Assembly: GCF_000631985.1 (NCBI RefSeq)
Contig: NZ_JFYN01000041.1
Location: forward strand, 124,001 to 188,000
DNA length: 64,000 nucleotides
Direction of reading: 5' to 3'
Source: Pseudomonas sp. RIT288
GTDB taxonomy: Bacteria > Pseudomonadota > Gammaproteobacteria > Pseudomonadales > Pseudomonadaceae
The first letter of the stretch is position 1, and every line of letters starts with the position of its first letter. Position numbers and translations under genes: made by a program. The notes under the pieces were generated by a model. The model was not told where the DNA came from. It worked only from the letters and a program-made list of their open reading frames with translations, and did not search any database. This document shows, one piece after another, positions 23,207-31,774 of this stretch.

Positions 23207-25332
23207 CAGTCGACTCCATCGGTCAGGGCTGCGTCACGGCGAGTGGCGAGGCTGTTGGTGTTCATCAGTGGAATGAATTCGTTGCTGAATTGAGATCTCA
23301 GGTGAAAGTCGACCAACTGACCAATCTTTTCCACACTGCCCGGGTCGCTGCAATACACCTGAACGGTGGGCGCGTAGGGGGCTGGCACCGTGGGCGCCTG
23401 GGCGCTGGCCAACGCCTGACTGACCTGAGCCGGTGCTGCGAGTTTGTCCGGTGGGGTACTGCCGAGTTTTTCGCCCAGAAGGGAACCGCCCTCACTGCCC
23501 AGCCAACCGCCAAGCAATCCACCGAGAACGCCACCTATGGCCATGCCGGGTGGGCCACCCACGGCTCCGAGTGACGCGCCGAAGGCAGAGCCTGCAAGAG
23601 CGCCGGCCATTCCACCGCCCGCTGCGCCGACGCTTTTAGCTATCTGGGTTTCGTCACCAGTGGCCACCCCGGCCGCCAGGCCTGCGAGGGCAGTGACGGT
23701 TTTTACAGGCCAGGGCATTGCGCGTGACAGAGGGCGCATGGCAGCGGTGGTCGACTCCAGGAGCGGGGCCCGCACCCGCGAAGTTTGCTCGAGGATCTTC
23801 AAACCGCTGCCAGCAGCGGCGGCCCCCGCTGTGCCGGTGGCGGCACCGGTGAAAACGGACAGGCCCTTATCCACGACTTTCTTGCCAACCCGGTCTTTGA
23901 TATCGCTGCCAATGGCATCGAGCGCTTGATCGAACAACGGTTTGAGAAACGCGCTCACCGTCAACACCACACCAGCGGTTTTCGGATAGGTTTCAGTCAG
24001 TTCACTGAGCTTGTCGACCCCAGCGGAGGCCAGCGAATCGCTGGAGGGCGCCAACGCGTTGCCTTTGGCGACGGCCAATCGCTCGCTACGGGCATTCAGA
24101 ATATTCAGCTGTCCTTGCTGAGTACCGGAAAGCGCCAGGGCAGCCTGTTTTACCGACCCCTTCTCGCCCAGCTCCGACGTTGCGTATCGCTGCTTGTCCT
24201 TGACCTGCCAGAACGTCTCATTAACCTCGCCGAGGTTTTGCGAGAGTTTCTGCGCAGCATCACCGCCATCGGAGAACAACGTCCTGGCCAACACTGCGCG
24301 TTGTTCTGGCGGTCTGGCGTTCAATGCGGCCAACACTGTCAGCAACGCGCCTTGTGCATTGTCCTTGTTCGGATCACGCATCGCCGCAGACACGGCCTTG
24401 GGATCGACCCCCAGTTGTTTCCACGCTCCCTGTTCGGCGACAGAGACCTGGTCTCCCTTGCTCAAGGCTGTGGAAATACTCTTCAACGCAACGCTTGCTT
24501 CACCTTCTTTCGTTCCGGTGTTCAGCAAGGCTGCCGACAGCGCTGCGGCTTGCTCGGGTTGCAACCCCGCAGCAATCGCCGCGTCGCCGGAACGCTGCAA
24601 CACCGAGCCGATGTCTGCCGCGTTTACATCTCCGGGCATTTTGCCCAAGTGGTGAGCCGCATCTGCCAGATCGATGGCCTGATCACGGGTCAGTTTCATC
24701 GAGGTACGCCAGGCCGCCATCATCTCGGCAACTTGTAGCGCTGGCACCTTGAATGCTGACGCGGTGAGCGCAGCGTCATCGGCAAACTTCAGCAGTTCGA
24801 ACTGCTTGTCCGAGGCATTGGGCAAGTCGATGCCAATCCCCGCCTTGGCACCCAACGCCGCGGCATTGACCAATTCAACCCCGGTGGTTCCTCCGGCAGC
24901 CACTAACGGCGCACTGGCCGTGATCAGGCTTGCCTGAGCCATTTCCTTGCCCTGAACCGGAGTCAGTCGAGCGACTTCGCTCAGGTTCGCAGCGGCTGTG
25001 TCCATCGCGACAGCGGCTTTGAGCAACTCGGGAGGGGCGGCGCCGGCTACCTTGTCTGTAGCCTTCTGCGCGGAAGATCCGCCGTCGCCATTGACCGCGC
25101 TCTTCGACAAAGAACGTTGGGTCGCCAAGGTGAGGATCAGCGAATCGATGGCTGCAGTGAGCGAAACGATTCGCTCACTTGCCGTGCTCAACGTTTGCCT
25201 CAGGTCGGCGACCTTATCCCGATCCAGGCCTGCTGTCGTCGTGCTCGTTGCTGCAGTGGTCAAGCCGATATTGCGGCTCGCGGAACTCGTGCTCTCACCG
25301 GCGTACATGAGCGCGTTTTTACTCTCTGCCAT
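23206..25332 (-). CDS. Tail tape measure protein of the P2-like tailocin
   Basis: The 708-residue protein contains a helical core of the TP901 tape-measure type around residues 175-350 (DDAALTASAFKVPALQVAEM..., AAGLQPEQAAALSAALLNTGTKEGEA, QRAVLARTLFSDGGDAA) and a glycine/alanine-rich hydrophobic region (about 560-630) that may insert in the membrane. AGGAG precedes the start at 25332. It follows the E/E' frameshift gene by 6 bp and precedes U-X-D, as in P2. It shares no visible repeat with the other tape measure, so the two tails may differ in length. Confidence 0.92.
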   Translation of the reverse strand: MAESKNALMYAGESTSSASRNIGLTTAATSTTTAGLDRDKVADLRQTLSTASERIVSLTAAIDSLILTLATQRSLSKSAVNGDGGSSAQKATDKVAGAAPPELLKAAVAMDTAAANLSEVARLTPVQGKEMAQASLITASAPLVAAGGTTGVELVNAAALGAKAGIGIDLPNASDKQFELLKFADDAALTASAFKVPALQVAEMMAAWRTSMKLTRDQAIDLADAAHHLGKMPGDVNAADIGSVLQRSGDAAIAAGLQPEQAAALSAALLNTGTKEGEASVALKSISTALSKGDQVSVAEQGAWKQLGVDPKAVSAAMRDPNKDNAQGALLTVLAALNARPPEQRAVLARTLFSDGGDAAQKLSQNLGEVNETFWQVKDKQRYATSELGEKGSVKQAALALSGTQQGQLNILNARSERLAVAKGNALAPSSDSLASAGVDKLSELTETYPKTAGVVLTVSAFLKPLFDQALDAIGSDIKDRVGKKVVDKGLSVFTGAATGTAGAAAAGSGLKILEQTSRVRAPLLESTTAAMRPLSRAMPWPVKTVTALAGLAAGVATGDETQIAKSVGAAGGGMAGALAGSAFGASLGAVGGPPGMAIGGVLGGLLGGWLGSEGGSLLGEKLGSTPPDKLAAPAQVSQALASAQAPTVPAPYAPTVQVYCSDPGSVEKIGQLVDFHLRSQFSNEFIPLMNTNSLATRRDAALTDGVD

Positions 25333-25338
25333 GCCGCT

Positions 25339-26042
25339 CTACTCCTGTTTCACGCCAAGGCGAGTGATCGCTATGTCGTAGCGGCGCAACGCCTTTTCGG
25401 CGTCCCATTGCAGAATCTCCGCTTCACTTACCGAGTAAATGAGCGGGACGATATCGAGGATTACTTCGATGTCGCGTTCCGAAAGTAGGCCGCCGGCTGG
25501 TTTAAAAAATCGTCGATGCGCACCTGCAATTGGGTCCAGTCCGGGACGCTCAGCTGGGCCAGATCGGGGATCATCAGGCCGGTGCAATGGGCGGTGATGA
25601 ACTCGGCGCGTTCCTTGGCCGTTTTCAGTTTCTTCATCACTTTGGTGGCGCGCAGTGCGGGCATTTCCAGCGACAGCGAGGTCACGGTGCGGCCTGTCAC
25701 GGCGAGCGGTTGCAGCAGCTGCACTTCGTCAGGATCGTCGGTCTTTTCCGCGTCCTCGACCTGCTCCAGAAAGTACGACGCCGGACGGGTCGACATCTCG
25801 TGCACGTACTGAGCGATGCTCACGTAGTCCGGGCGTTTGAGCTGGTCGAGTTCCTTGACCGACAGGCCGGTGGCGAGCAGCGCCAGTTCGAAGAACTGAT
25901 CGTCTTCATCATCGCCGGCGCGTTCCAGCGCTTCTTTCTGCGCAGCGTAGAACAGCGGCTTGAGCTGGATCTGCTCGATCTGCGCGCCGTCGTCGCCGGT
26001 GATCGGCGACAGCAGGTCATGCTTGGGTGGCATCCACGACAT
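25339..26042 (-). CDS. Long E+E'-type tail assembly protein made by -1 frameshift (P2-like set)
   Basis: Predicted transframe product of 234 residues. The zero frame (193 residues) is left at TTTTTTAAAC (25509-25500) and reading goes on as KPAGGLLSERDIEVI..., then IYSVSEAEILQWDAEKALRRYD to a stop at 25339, 6 bp before the tape measure. The extension has no credible start of its own. In P2 the E/E' pair also uses a -1 frameshift; here the site differs. Production of the long form is inferred. Confidence 0.8.
25461..26042 (-). CDS. Tail assembly protein E (zero-frame product)
   Basis: The 193-residue acidic protein starts MSWMPPKHDLLSPI at 26042 with AAGGA upstream; the frame extends further but only into a REPIN. 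It has LATGLSVKELDQLKRPDYVSIAQYV and SLEMPALRATKVMKKLKTAKERAEFI in the order expected for the tail assembly (gpE) family. It lies between the tube gene and tape measure and probably acts as a tape-measure chaperone. It is longer than P2 gpE (about 90 residues). Confidence 0.85.
   Translation of the reverse strand: MSWMPPKHDLLSPITGDDGAQIEQIQLKPLFYAAQKEALERAGDDEDDQFFELALLATGLSVKELDQLKRPDYVSIAQYVHEMSTRPASYFLEQVEDAEKTDDPDEVQLLQPLAVTGRTVTSLSLEMPALRATKVMKKLKTAKERAEFITAHCTGLMIPDLAQLSVPDWTQLQVRIDDFLNQPAAYFRNATSK
25500..25509 (-). promoter_or_regulatory. Overlapping -1 slippery sites TTTTTTA and TTTAAAC
   Basis: Zero-frame codons are GAT TTT TTA AAC. Two X-XXY-YYZ heptamers overlap in the correct phase: T TTT TTA and T TTA AAC. 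Either slip gives the same downstream frame, with Leu-Lys or Leu-Asn at the junction. Confidence 0.85.
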
Positions 26043-26088
26043 GTATGAATTCCTTGGTGATTCTTTTTTAGGGGGGTCGCTATTCCCT

Positions 26089-26178
26089 TGTAGGAGTGAG
26101 CCTGCTCGCGATAGCGATCTTTCAGGCACATTGATGTTGCATGTGCTGTCCTCATCGCGAGCAGGCTCACTCCTACAG
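26089..26178. repeat. REPIN between tube and E genes
   Basis: Inverted copies of TGTAGGAGTGAGCCTGCTCG enclose about 35 bp. It lies inside the operon, about 50 bp before the start of the E gene, and could form a large hairpin in the mRNA. Confidence 0.92.
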
Positions 26179-26198
26179 GGTTTATGGTGTGCCGAGGG

Positions 26199-26705
26199 TT
26201 ACGGCATCAGCACCGCACGACGCGCATCACCGAGGATATCGACGCCGTTGAGCACGAATTTCTGGGTGCGCACGTCGATGTCGATCACCGGGATGCCGTT
26301 TTCCAGGCGGTTGTAGGTGCGGCAGGACAGCTCCAGTGTGGTGATGGCTTTACCCCCCATTTTCAGCGCATCTTCAGCCAGAGATTTCAGCTTGCCGCCC
26401 ACTGTGTGGTAGGTGAACCAGGTGTTGCCGTCCTGATCCTGACCGGCTTCACGCACGTTCAGCAGGATGTCGTCGCCCAGCTTTACTCCCATCGCCAGCA
26501 ACACTTCAGCACCGGTGCCTTGCAGCTTGAGCGTGGCATTCAGCGGCTTGGCGCTCTTGGCCATTTCCTCAACGATGAAGCGCCCGCCCGTCATGCTTTC
26601 CATGTCGAAATCGATTTTCGGCGGGGTGAACTCTTCCACGGTCGCCGACAACGGCAAACCTTGCAGGGTGGCCGCGATGGCCTGTCTTACGCGGTTGGTA
26701 AACAT
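26199..26705 (-). CDS. Major tail tube protein (FII-like) of the P2-like tailocin
   Basis: The 168-residue product matches P2 FII/R-pyocin tube proteins in length and in motifs: KIDFDMESMTGGRF near residues 30-43, a TLKLQGTGAEVLLAMG strand-helix, and ENGIPVIDIDVRTQKFVLNGVD near the C terminus. It forms the rigid inner tube; its lumen may depolarise the target membrane as for R-pyocins. It shares one base with the sheath stop. Confidence 0.95.
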   Translation of the reverse strand: MFTNRVRQAIAATLQGLPLSATVEEFTPPKIDFDMESMTGGRFIVEEMAKSAKPLNATLKLQGTGAEVLLAMGVKLGDDILLNVREAGQDQDGNTWFTYHTVGGKLKSLAEDALKMGGKAITTLELSCRTYNRLENGIPVIDIDVRTQKFVLNGVDILGDARRAVLMP

Positions 26706-27871
26706 TAGAGAACGTCCTCCAGGAACTGCTCGATGATTTCATCGCGGGCGTTGAGTTGATAAACCATGTGTTCGTTCGGCGCGTAGCGGCCGTAGTCGAT
26801 GACCACATACCAGGTGCCGTTCTTGTACTTCTCGACGCTGTTGAGTTCCGGGTGCAGATAGACGCTGCCGCCAGGAATGGTTTCGTCGGCGACCAGGGTC
26901 TGCAGCCAGTCGTTGATGCGCTTGACCTCCTGATCCATGAACGACTTGGTCAGGTTTTTGGCCATGGCTTTCTGGCCGGCCTTGACCAGCTTGCGGCTGA
27001 TCGCATCTTCGAGGCCGACATAGCTGATGAACTTGCCGGTGATCGAGCGGTTACCCAGCAGCGAGAAGCCGCCCAGCACGGTGCGGGCGTAATAGCTGAC
27101 ACCGTAGCGGTTGAGCAGATCGCCTTCGGTGGAGGTGTCGAGGATGTTGTATTCAACGACGCGGGACACGTCTTCGGCGTAGGTCACCTGGTTGCCCGGG
27201 CTCTCCCACTGCTTGACCTTGGCCAGCGCGGCGATCGCCAGGCTGGACGGCGCGAGGAACACATTTTTCTTCGCCGCTTTCGAGTACACCGCCGGCATGT
27301 TGTGCACCACCAGGCAACGGTCGAAACCGAGGTCGGCGCCACCCAGTTCCTGGCTGTAAGTCACTTGATCAGCGACCGAGGCGTCCTTGCCGTCCAGCAC
27401 CACGCGGGCCTTGATGCGTTTGCCGAACGAGGCGAACTCGCTGGCCACCGCTTTGGTGCCGGTGAAGCCCGGCGCGCCGATGATGGTCAGGTCTTCCGGG
27501 ACGCTGCCGAGTGCGGCCAGACCGAGCTTGCGGCCGGTGGTTGGATCAACACCGCCGATCACTGCGTTAACGGTGTCGGCCGGAGTCGCGCCCGCTTCGA
27601 CGATCACCACGTACACCGGCACCTTGACCACTTTCAGAATCTGGTAGACGGCGTGATACAGCGTGCCCTCTTCGGCGCCGGTCGGATCGAGCAGCGCGTG
27701 GGTGGTGAAGCTGTTGATGCGGAACGGTGCGTTGCGCGGAATCAGCGGATCAGCCTTCGGCGCGGTGCCGACCAGACCGATGATGTTGTCACCCAGGCCA
27801 CCCATGGCCTCGGGGGATTCAGTGGCATTGACGGTAATGCCGTTGTGCTCGAAGTTCAAAACCTCAGCCAT
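26705..27871 (-). CDS. Tail sheath protein (FI-like) of the P2-like tailocin
   Basis: The 388-residue product is close to P2 FI (396) and R-pyocin sheaths. The N-terminal segment NIIGLVGTAP, the central RIKARVVLDG and the C-terminal QEVKRINDWLQTLVADETIPGG...LNARDEIIEQFLEDVL are typical. It forms the contractile helix around the tube. It is clearly unlike the 498-residue Mu-like sheath at 19163, which shows that two separate particles are encoded. Confidence 0.96.
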   Translation of the reverse strand: MAEVLNFEHNGITVNATESPEAMGGLGDNIIGLVGTAPKADPLIPRNAPFRINSFTTHALLDPTGAEEGTLYHAVYQILKVVKVPVYVVIVEAGATPADTVNAVIGGVDPTTGRKLGLAALGSVPEDLTIIGAPGFTGTKAVASEFASFGKRIKARVVLDGKDASVADQVTYSQELGGADLGFDRCLVVHNMPAVYSKAAKKNVFLAPSSLAIAALAKVKQWESPGNQVTYAEDVSRVVEYNILDTSTEGDLLNRYGVSYYARTVLGGFSLLGNRSITGKFISYVGLEDAISRKLVKAGQKAMAKNLTKSFMDQEVKRINDWLQTLVADETIPGGSVYLHPELNSVEKYKNGTWYVVIDYGRYAPNEHMVYQLNARDEIIEQFLEDVL

Positions 27872-27873
27872 GG

Positions 27874-28059
27874 TTAGTCAGCCTTCTTGGCAGCGGCCTT
27901 TTTGGCCTGGGTGGAGGGTGTTTTCAGTTCCAGACGACCGGCGCTGTGCAGCGCACTGGCCTCGACGTCGAGCAGATCAAGGTCTTGACCGACGCTCGAC
28001 CAGTGCCCACCGCCGGTGGGGAATGGAACGAGCACGGTGTAGGTTTGGCGGGTTGCCAT
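27874..28059 (-). CDS. Small protein of unknown function before the sheath gene
   Basis: The 61-residue product starts at 28059 (MATRQTYTVLVPFPTGGGHW), since GGAGA lies at proper distance; an ATG five codons earlier has no ribosome site. A GGGHW turn, the sequence LDVEASALHSAGRLEL and a lysine/alanine-rich tail (KKAAAKKAD) are visible. It lies 2 bp before the sheath gene and is probably translated with it. Similar small proteins lie before the sheath in other P2-like tailocins; no function is known to me. Confidence 0.75.
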   Translation of the reverse strand: MATRQTYTVLVPFPTGGGHWSSVGQDLDLLDVEASALHSAGRLELKTPSTQAKKAAAKKAD

Positions 28060-28081
28060 TTTTCGTTTCTCCATAAACGGG

Positions 28082-28161
28082 AAAGCCCCTCGTGGGGAGG
28101 GGCTTTGGCGGGTGTTGAATTGTTTTTTGCGGGAAAGAAAACGCCCCGGGGTGCGGGGCGT
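28082..28161 (-). terminator. Two successive hairpins between the fiber module and the sheath operon
   Basis: First in transcription order is ACGCCCC, loop GCACCCC, GGGGCGT followed by TTTCTTT (28161-28134), an intrinsic terminator. Next is AAAGCCCCT, loop CCCCACG, AGGGGCTTT (28106-28082) just before the small gene. They may set the ratio of baseplate/fiber to sheath/tube mRNA, or a promoter may lie between them. Confidence 0.75.
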
Positions 28162-28164
28162 CTA

Positions 28165-28605
28165 TCAGGTCCTTTCACTCAACCAATCAGGCAATTGGGG
28201 GCGATATTGAATCGAAGGAAATTCCTCCCTCTGCGGCCACTGACGTAGCTGCTGCCGATACATTTGTAAATCGGAGTACTGCACAGCAGTTAGCGTAGTA
28301 AGGCCGCTTCCTTCCAATTCGTCTCGATGCCTTGCAACAAGAGTATCGGTTGATGCCAACTGCGCGTTGCGCCATTCGAGGCCTATGGACTGCAAAGTCG
28401 CTCTGTCAAACGGCGGAGGCTCGACCAGAATTGGCTGACCATCAGGTCCCGCTCCGATTTTTTTTGGTGTTGTTGCCAACTCGTTCAGCAGCGCCTCCCA
28501 ATTACGCAGGAATACGGGTACCACATCGTCTGGAATATCGAGTTCGTGGACGTCAGGAAGGTAAGCACCGCATGTGCTGGGGCTAAATAAAATAATCTCT
28601 GTCAT
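28165..28605 (-). CDS. Tail-fiber assembly chaperone of the P2-like tailocin
   Basis: The 146-residue product (start 28605, AGGGG upstream) overlaps the region of the fiber stop. It shares with the chaperone at 5277 the ordered motifs ELDIPDDVVPVF, ILVEPPPF, EWRNAQLASTDTLVARHRDELE and YRQQLRQWPQ. It should fold the tip of the neighbouring fiber, which also resembles the tip of fiber 2. Confidence 0.8.
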   Translation of the reverse strand: MTEIILFSPSTCGAYLPDVHELDIPDDVVPVFLRNWEALLNELATTPKKIGAGPDGQPILVEPPPFDRATLQSIGLEWRNAQLASTDTLVARHRDELEGSGLTTLTAVQYSDLQMYRQQLRQWPQREEFPSIQYRPQLPDWLSERT

Positions 28606-28607
28606 GC

Positions 28608-30146
28608 TCAAACCCCTATTGCTCGCCAGTAAACTGCCCAAGTGGCCAGAGTCCCGTTACTGCCGTTTTGAACTCGAAGAGTACATCCGGTCTTCTGGAT
28701 AGAGTTGTAAACAACACAGCTCATCAATCCCATGGAACCCATATGAAGACAACTGATTGAGCGCATGGCCGTAGGGAACGCCAATGGATAGGTGATGTAA
28801 ACATAGCCCTCAGCATCGGTCGTTCCGATCCCCCATTGCTCAATTGCTCCACCCGGATGTTTCATATATCCGGTTACTGCTCCGTTGGTGGCAAACATCG
28901 GCGAATATTTCAGCGCAGTATCCCCCGAGTCCAAACTCCAGCCGGGACCCAACAATAAGCGTCGGAAAACCGCAAAATTGCCAGGTTGAAGTACAACGCT
29001 GGTCAAGTTGGTGGTATTGACTGCTCCAAACGTTTCCCCCGCCCGAGTCTTGACAGTTACCCCTCCAGTGCTTGTCAGATGAACCAATCCCCCGGGAGGA
29101 ACGCTGTCCCAGGCTGGAAGTGTCGCCGTCAAACCAGGTGCGGTGAAGATCGATAGTTTCCCGACGTCGGCAACTGTCAATTGGGTGTTGGCTTCATAGT
29201 TTGTCTGGCCGGCGTAACTACCCAGCGCACGCTGAACAAATTTAGTAGTTGCCAGAACATCATCATTACTAAAAACGTTGGCCGTGGGCGCTGTCGGGCT
29301 ACCGGAGAACACCGGAGAACTCAGCGGTGCAAAGCCGAAAGTGATGTTTTGAAACACCAAAGCAGTAGTGCCGAGGAGCACAGGGGCATCGGTAACAAGC
29401 TGCCAGATCGTGTCGGCTTGAGTGGTGCCTTGCTCAATAGATACGGTAAGACCTGGCGTTACGTTGAGATCCGAGTCGGCATCTTTTGTGCGAACCCAGA
29501 ATTCATTTGCAACAACGTACAGTCCATTGTCTTTCGCTGATGTCTGGTTTTTAACCAGCACCCTGTCTCCCGCAACGACTGCAACACCATCAATAGTTTG
29601 TGAAGCTTTCAGCACGATATTGCTCGTAGTGGCAACACGTACAGACTGCTTGGAATCAAGCTTCGCTAGCTCATCCGCCACATACCCTGTCACCCAGGCA
29701 CGGGTGGCCTTGACCACCGTGTCATCGATCAGCAACGTCACCAGCGACGCATTGCTGGTCTCGAAAATCGAGCGAATGTAGAACTCTTTACCCGAGCCCG
29801 ACGTGGCCAGAACCGGCTTGAACGACTCCGGGTATTTGACGATGGCATAAAGAATCCCGGTATCCGTCCACAGTCCCGCTTCCCGTACATACCAGCCGCC
29901 AACATCCGGCGGAATGGTGACTTCGGCGAGCAGCCAGCTCGGGTTCTTCTCGTCCTGGAACAGTGCGTTGAGTGGCCCGCGCCAGACTTCGCGTTTCAGC
30001 GCGGTGGCGGTCGCCGCCGGGTTGTAGACCGCGCCGCCGCCGTCGCCGACGGAAATCTGCGTCAGCTTGATCGGCACGCCCGCAGCCTTGCACGCTGTTT
30101 CGTAGGCAATCCCTGCGTTGGTGAGCAGGGTGTAATAGTCAGCCAT
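28608..30146 (-). CDS. Tail fiber of the P2-like tailocin (H-like)
   Basis: The 512-residue fiber begins with the P2 gpH/R-pyocin type N terminus (MADYYTLLTNAGIAYETACKAAG; then KREVWRGPLNAL and PPDVGGWYVREAGLW), which binds the baseplate and is unlike the anchor of the Mu-like fibers. From about residue 300 it becomes related to them: 300-430 match fiber 5, and the last 85 residues match fiber 2. It thus looks like a mosaic whose receptor part came from the same pool as the Mu-like fibers. Target probably a surface glycan, not known. Confidence 0.92.
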   Translation of the reverse strand: MADYYTLLTNAGIAYETACKAAGVPIKLTQISVGDGGGAVYNPAATATALKREVWRGPLNALFQDEKNPSWLLAEVTIPPDVGGWYVREAGLWTDTGILYAIVKYPESFKPVLATSGSGKEFYIRSIFETSNASLVTLLIDDTVVKATRAWVTGYVADELAKLDSKQSVRVATTSNIVLKASQTIDGVAVVAGDRVLVKNQTSAKDNGLYVVANEFWVRTKDADSDLNVTPGLTVSIEQGTTQADTIWQLVTDAPVLLGTTALVFQNITFGFAPLSSPVFSGSPTAPTANVFSNDDVLATTKFVQRALGSYAGQTNYEANTQLTVADVGKLSIFTAPGLTATLPAWDSVPPGGLVHLTSTGGVTVKTRAGETFGAVNTTNLTSVVLQPGNFAVFRRLLLGPGWSLDSGDTALKYSPMFATNGAVTGYMKHPGGAIEQWGIGTTDAEGYVYITYPLAFPTAMRSISCLHMGSMGLMSCVVYNSIQKTGCTLRVQNGSNGTLATWAVYWRAIGV

Positions 30147-30782
30147 TCAGGCCCCCTGAGGATAAATAGTGGATGTTTCGACGGTGTACATACCGGCGGC
30201 CATGAACGCCTCTCCCGAGGTTTCGAGCCCTTCGATGAACACCGGATAGATCGTCGTCAGTTCGCCGCAGAAGGTCGCGGCGGCGATGCAATGACTGCCG
30301 AACGCGCTCAAGCCAACCGTCACCGAAAGAATGTCCCGTTCGCTTTTGGCATCGGCCAGGCGTCGGTCGAGACGGGCGTCGATTTCTGCGCTGTAGGGTT
30401 GCTCGCTGAAGGCGCGCACGGAGAAGCTGTAAGGCACGCCGAGCGGCGTCTGTTCGTACCAGGCGCGGACTTCGGGGCGCAGTTGCAAACCCTTGGCTGC
30501 GTTCTCCAGCGCCTTGCGAGTACCGGCCTGGCGTGCGGTGGGCCAGGCCAGTTCGACGGTCAGGCGCTTTTCCACTTCCGGTGCGCTGGTGCTCCATTCG
30601 GCGACGCCGCGATCCGCTGCCAGATACGGCAGGAATGCGACCGGTGTTTCGCTCGGATTCATCAGTTCGGGGAACGGCGGCGCGATGCGATCAAGCAGTG
30701 CGCCAAAGCCCAGATCCAGTCCGCGTTCGAGTGCCGAACTGTTGGCCGGCAACAAGGTCGGGCGTTGCGTTGGCTCACTCAT
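30147..30782 (-). CDS. Tail protein I (baseplate wedge)
   Basis: The 211-residue product is a gpI: LLPANSSALERGLDLGF near the start, then PVAFLPYLAADRGVAEWS and ELAWPTARQAGTRKALENAAKGLQL. In P2-like tails gpI joins gpJ in the wedge and contacts the fiber. It overlaps the J gene by 4 bp and lies directly before the fiber gene, as in P2. Confidence 0.93.
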   Translation of the reverse strand: MSEPTQRPTLLPANSSALERGLDLGFGALLDRIAPPFPELMNPSETPVAFLPYLAADRGVAEWSTSAPEVEKRLTVELAWPTARQAGTRKALENAAKGLQLRPEVRAWYEQTPLGVPYSFSVRAFSEQPYSAEIDARLDRRLADAKSERDILSVTVGLSAFGSHCIAAATFCGELTTIYPVFIEGLETSGEAFMAAGMYTVETSTIYPQGA

Positions 30783-31774
30783 AGCGTCAGCACCTCGACC
30801 TCGACCGCCGTGCAGTACGGCGCCTGAAACGCAGTGGTCACGATCGGCGCCAGCGGTTCAAGAATCTGCAGTTGCACGGCGCCAGCGCTGTGCAGCGTGT
30901 AGTCGATCCAGCTCGGGTCGACACGCCCTTCGAGGCGATGACAACTGTCGGCGTAGGCCTGCAATTGTTGCTGCGCGGCGACTTTGGTCAGGCCCGAATC
31001 GGGGCCGGAATTGATCTTCGCCACCACACGAATCTTGTAGCGTTGAATGTCGGCAGCCTTGACCGTGACCAGGTCGGTTTCCGGCCGCACATCGGGCCGG
31101 GCGAAGTGCTGGCGTACACCGTCAAGCAGCGCTGCAGACGGGGTGCCATCGCCGTCTCGCGACAACACCGTGACTTGCACTTCGCCCGGCGCAGTACGCC
31201 GACCGTTGCCGTCCTTGACCTGTGCCGCGAGGCCATCAGGGTTGAAGGTGTAGGTGACATTCACCACACCAGCATCGGTGGATTCGACTTTCACCGTCGG
31301 CCGTTCACCGAGAGTGAACACCTCGCGGCGATACTGCATCCGCGAGCCCGCTGCCGGGGCGTGCGGCGCCAGGTAGTAGCGCAACCGGGCGTCGTCGTCG
31401 CTTTCATAAATCGGTGGTATTGGCGGGAAGGCTGCCGGGTCACCCGCATCGAGCAACTGGCGCTCCAGGCCCATGTCCGCCAGGCGGGCGTCGAGGTTGC
31501 TGCCGGTCGCCCACCACGCCAGCATCTGCTTGATGCGGGCGTTGTATTTGCGTTCATGGGTTTGCAGACGCACGCAGAAGGCTTCCAGCGCCAAGGTCAG
31601 CAGCTCGCTCTCGTTGTCGAGGCTGGTCTTGAGTTTCGCCGCGCTGTCCGGCGCCCGGGCGCCGACGTATTCGACGACGAAAGTCTTGAACTCGGCGAGC
31701 AAGTCTTCGAAGGCGTCGACGGTGATCAGCGCCGGTTCGGCCAATTGGTTCTGGCCGGGGATCAACATGCTCAT
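30779..31774 (-). CDS. Baseplate protein J
   Basis: The 331-residue product is a gpJ wedge protein of the P2 class. The conserved parts LADMGLERQLLDAG, DDARLRYYLAPHAPAAGSRMQYRR (about residues 128-151) and the C-terminal SGLTKVAAQQQLQAYADSCHRLEGRV are in order. ATGA overlaps join it to W upstream and I downstream. Confidence 0.94.
   Translation of the reverse strand: MSMLIPGQNQLAEPALITVDAFEDLLAEFKTFVVEYVGARAPDSAAKLKTSLDNESELLTLALEAFCVRLQTHERKYNARIKQMLAWWATGSNLDARLADMGLERQLLDAGDPAAFPPIPPIYESDDDARLRYYLAPHAPAAGSRMQYRREVFTLGERPTVKVESTDAGVVNVTYTFNPDGLAAQVKDGNGRRTAPGEVQVTVLSRDGDGTPSAALLDGVRQHFARPDVRPETDLVTVKAADIQRYKIRVVAKINSGPDSGLTKVAAQQQLQAYADSCHRLEGRVDPSWIDYTLHSAGAVQLQILEPLAPIVTTAFQAPYCTAVEVEVLTL

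Noticed and set aside
14072..26178. CRISPR array
   Set aside because: The repeated units are inverted pairs of Pseudomonas REP sequences, not regularly spaced direct repeats, and no cas genes are present.
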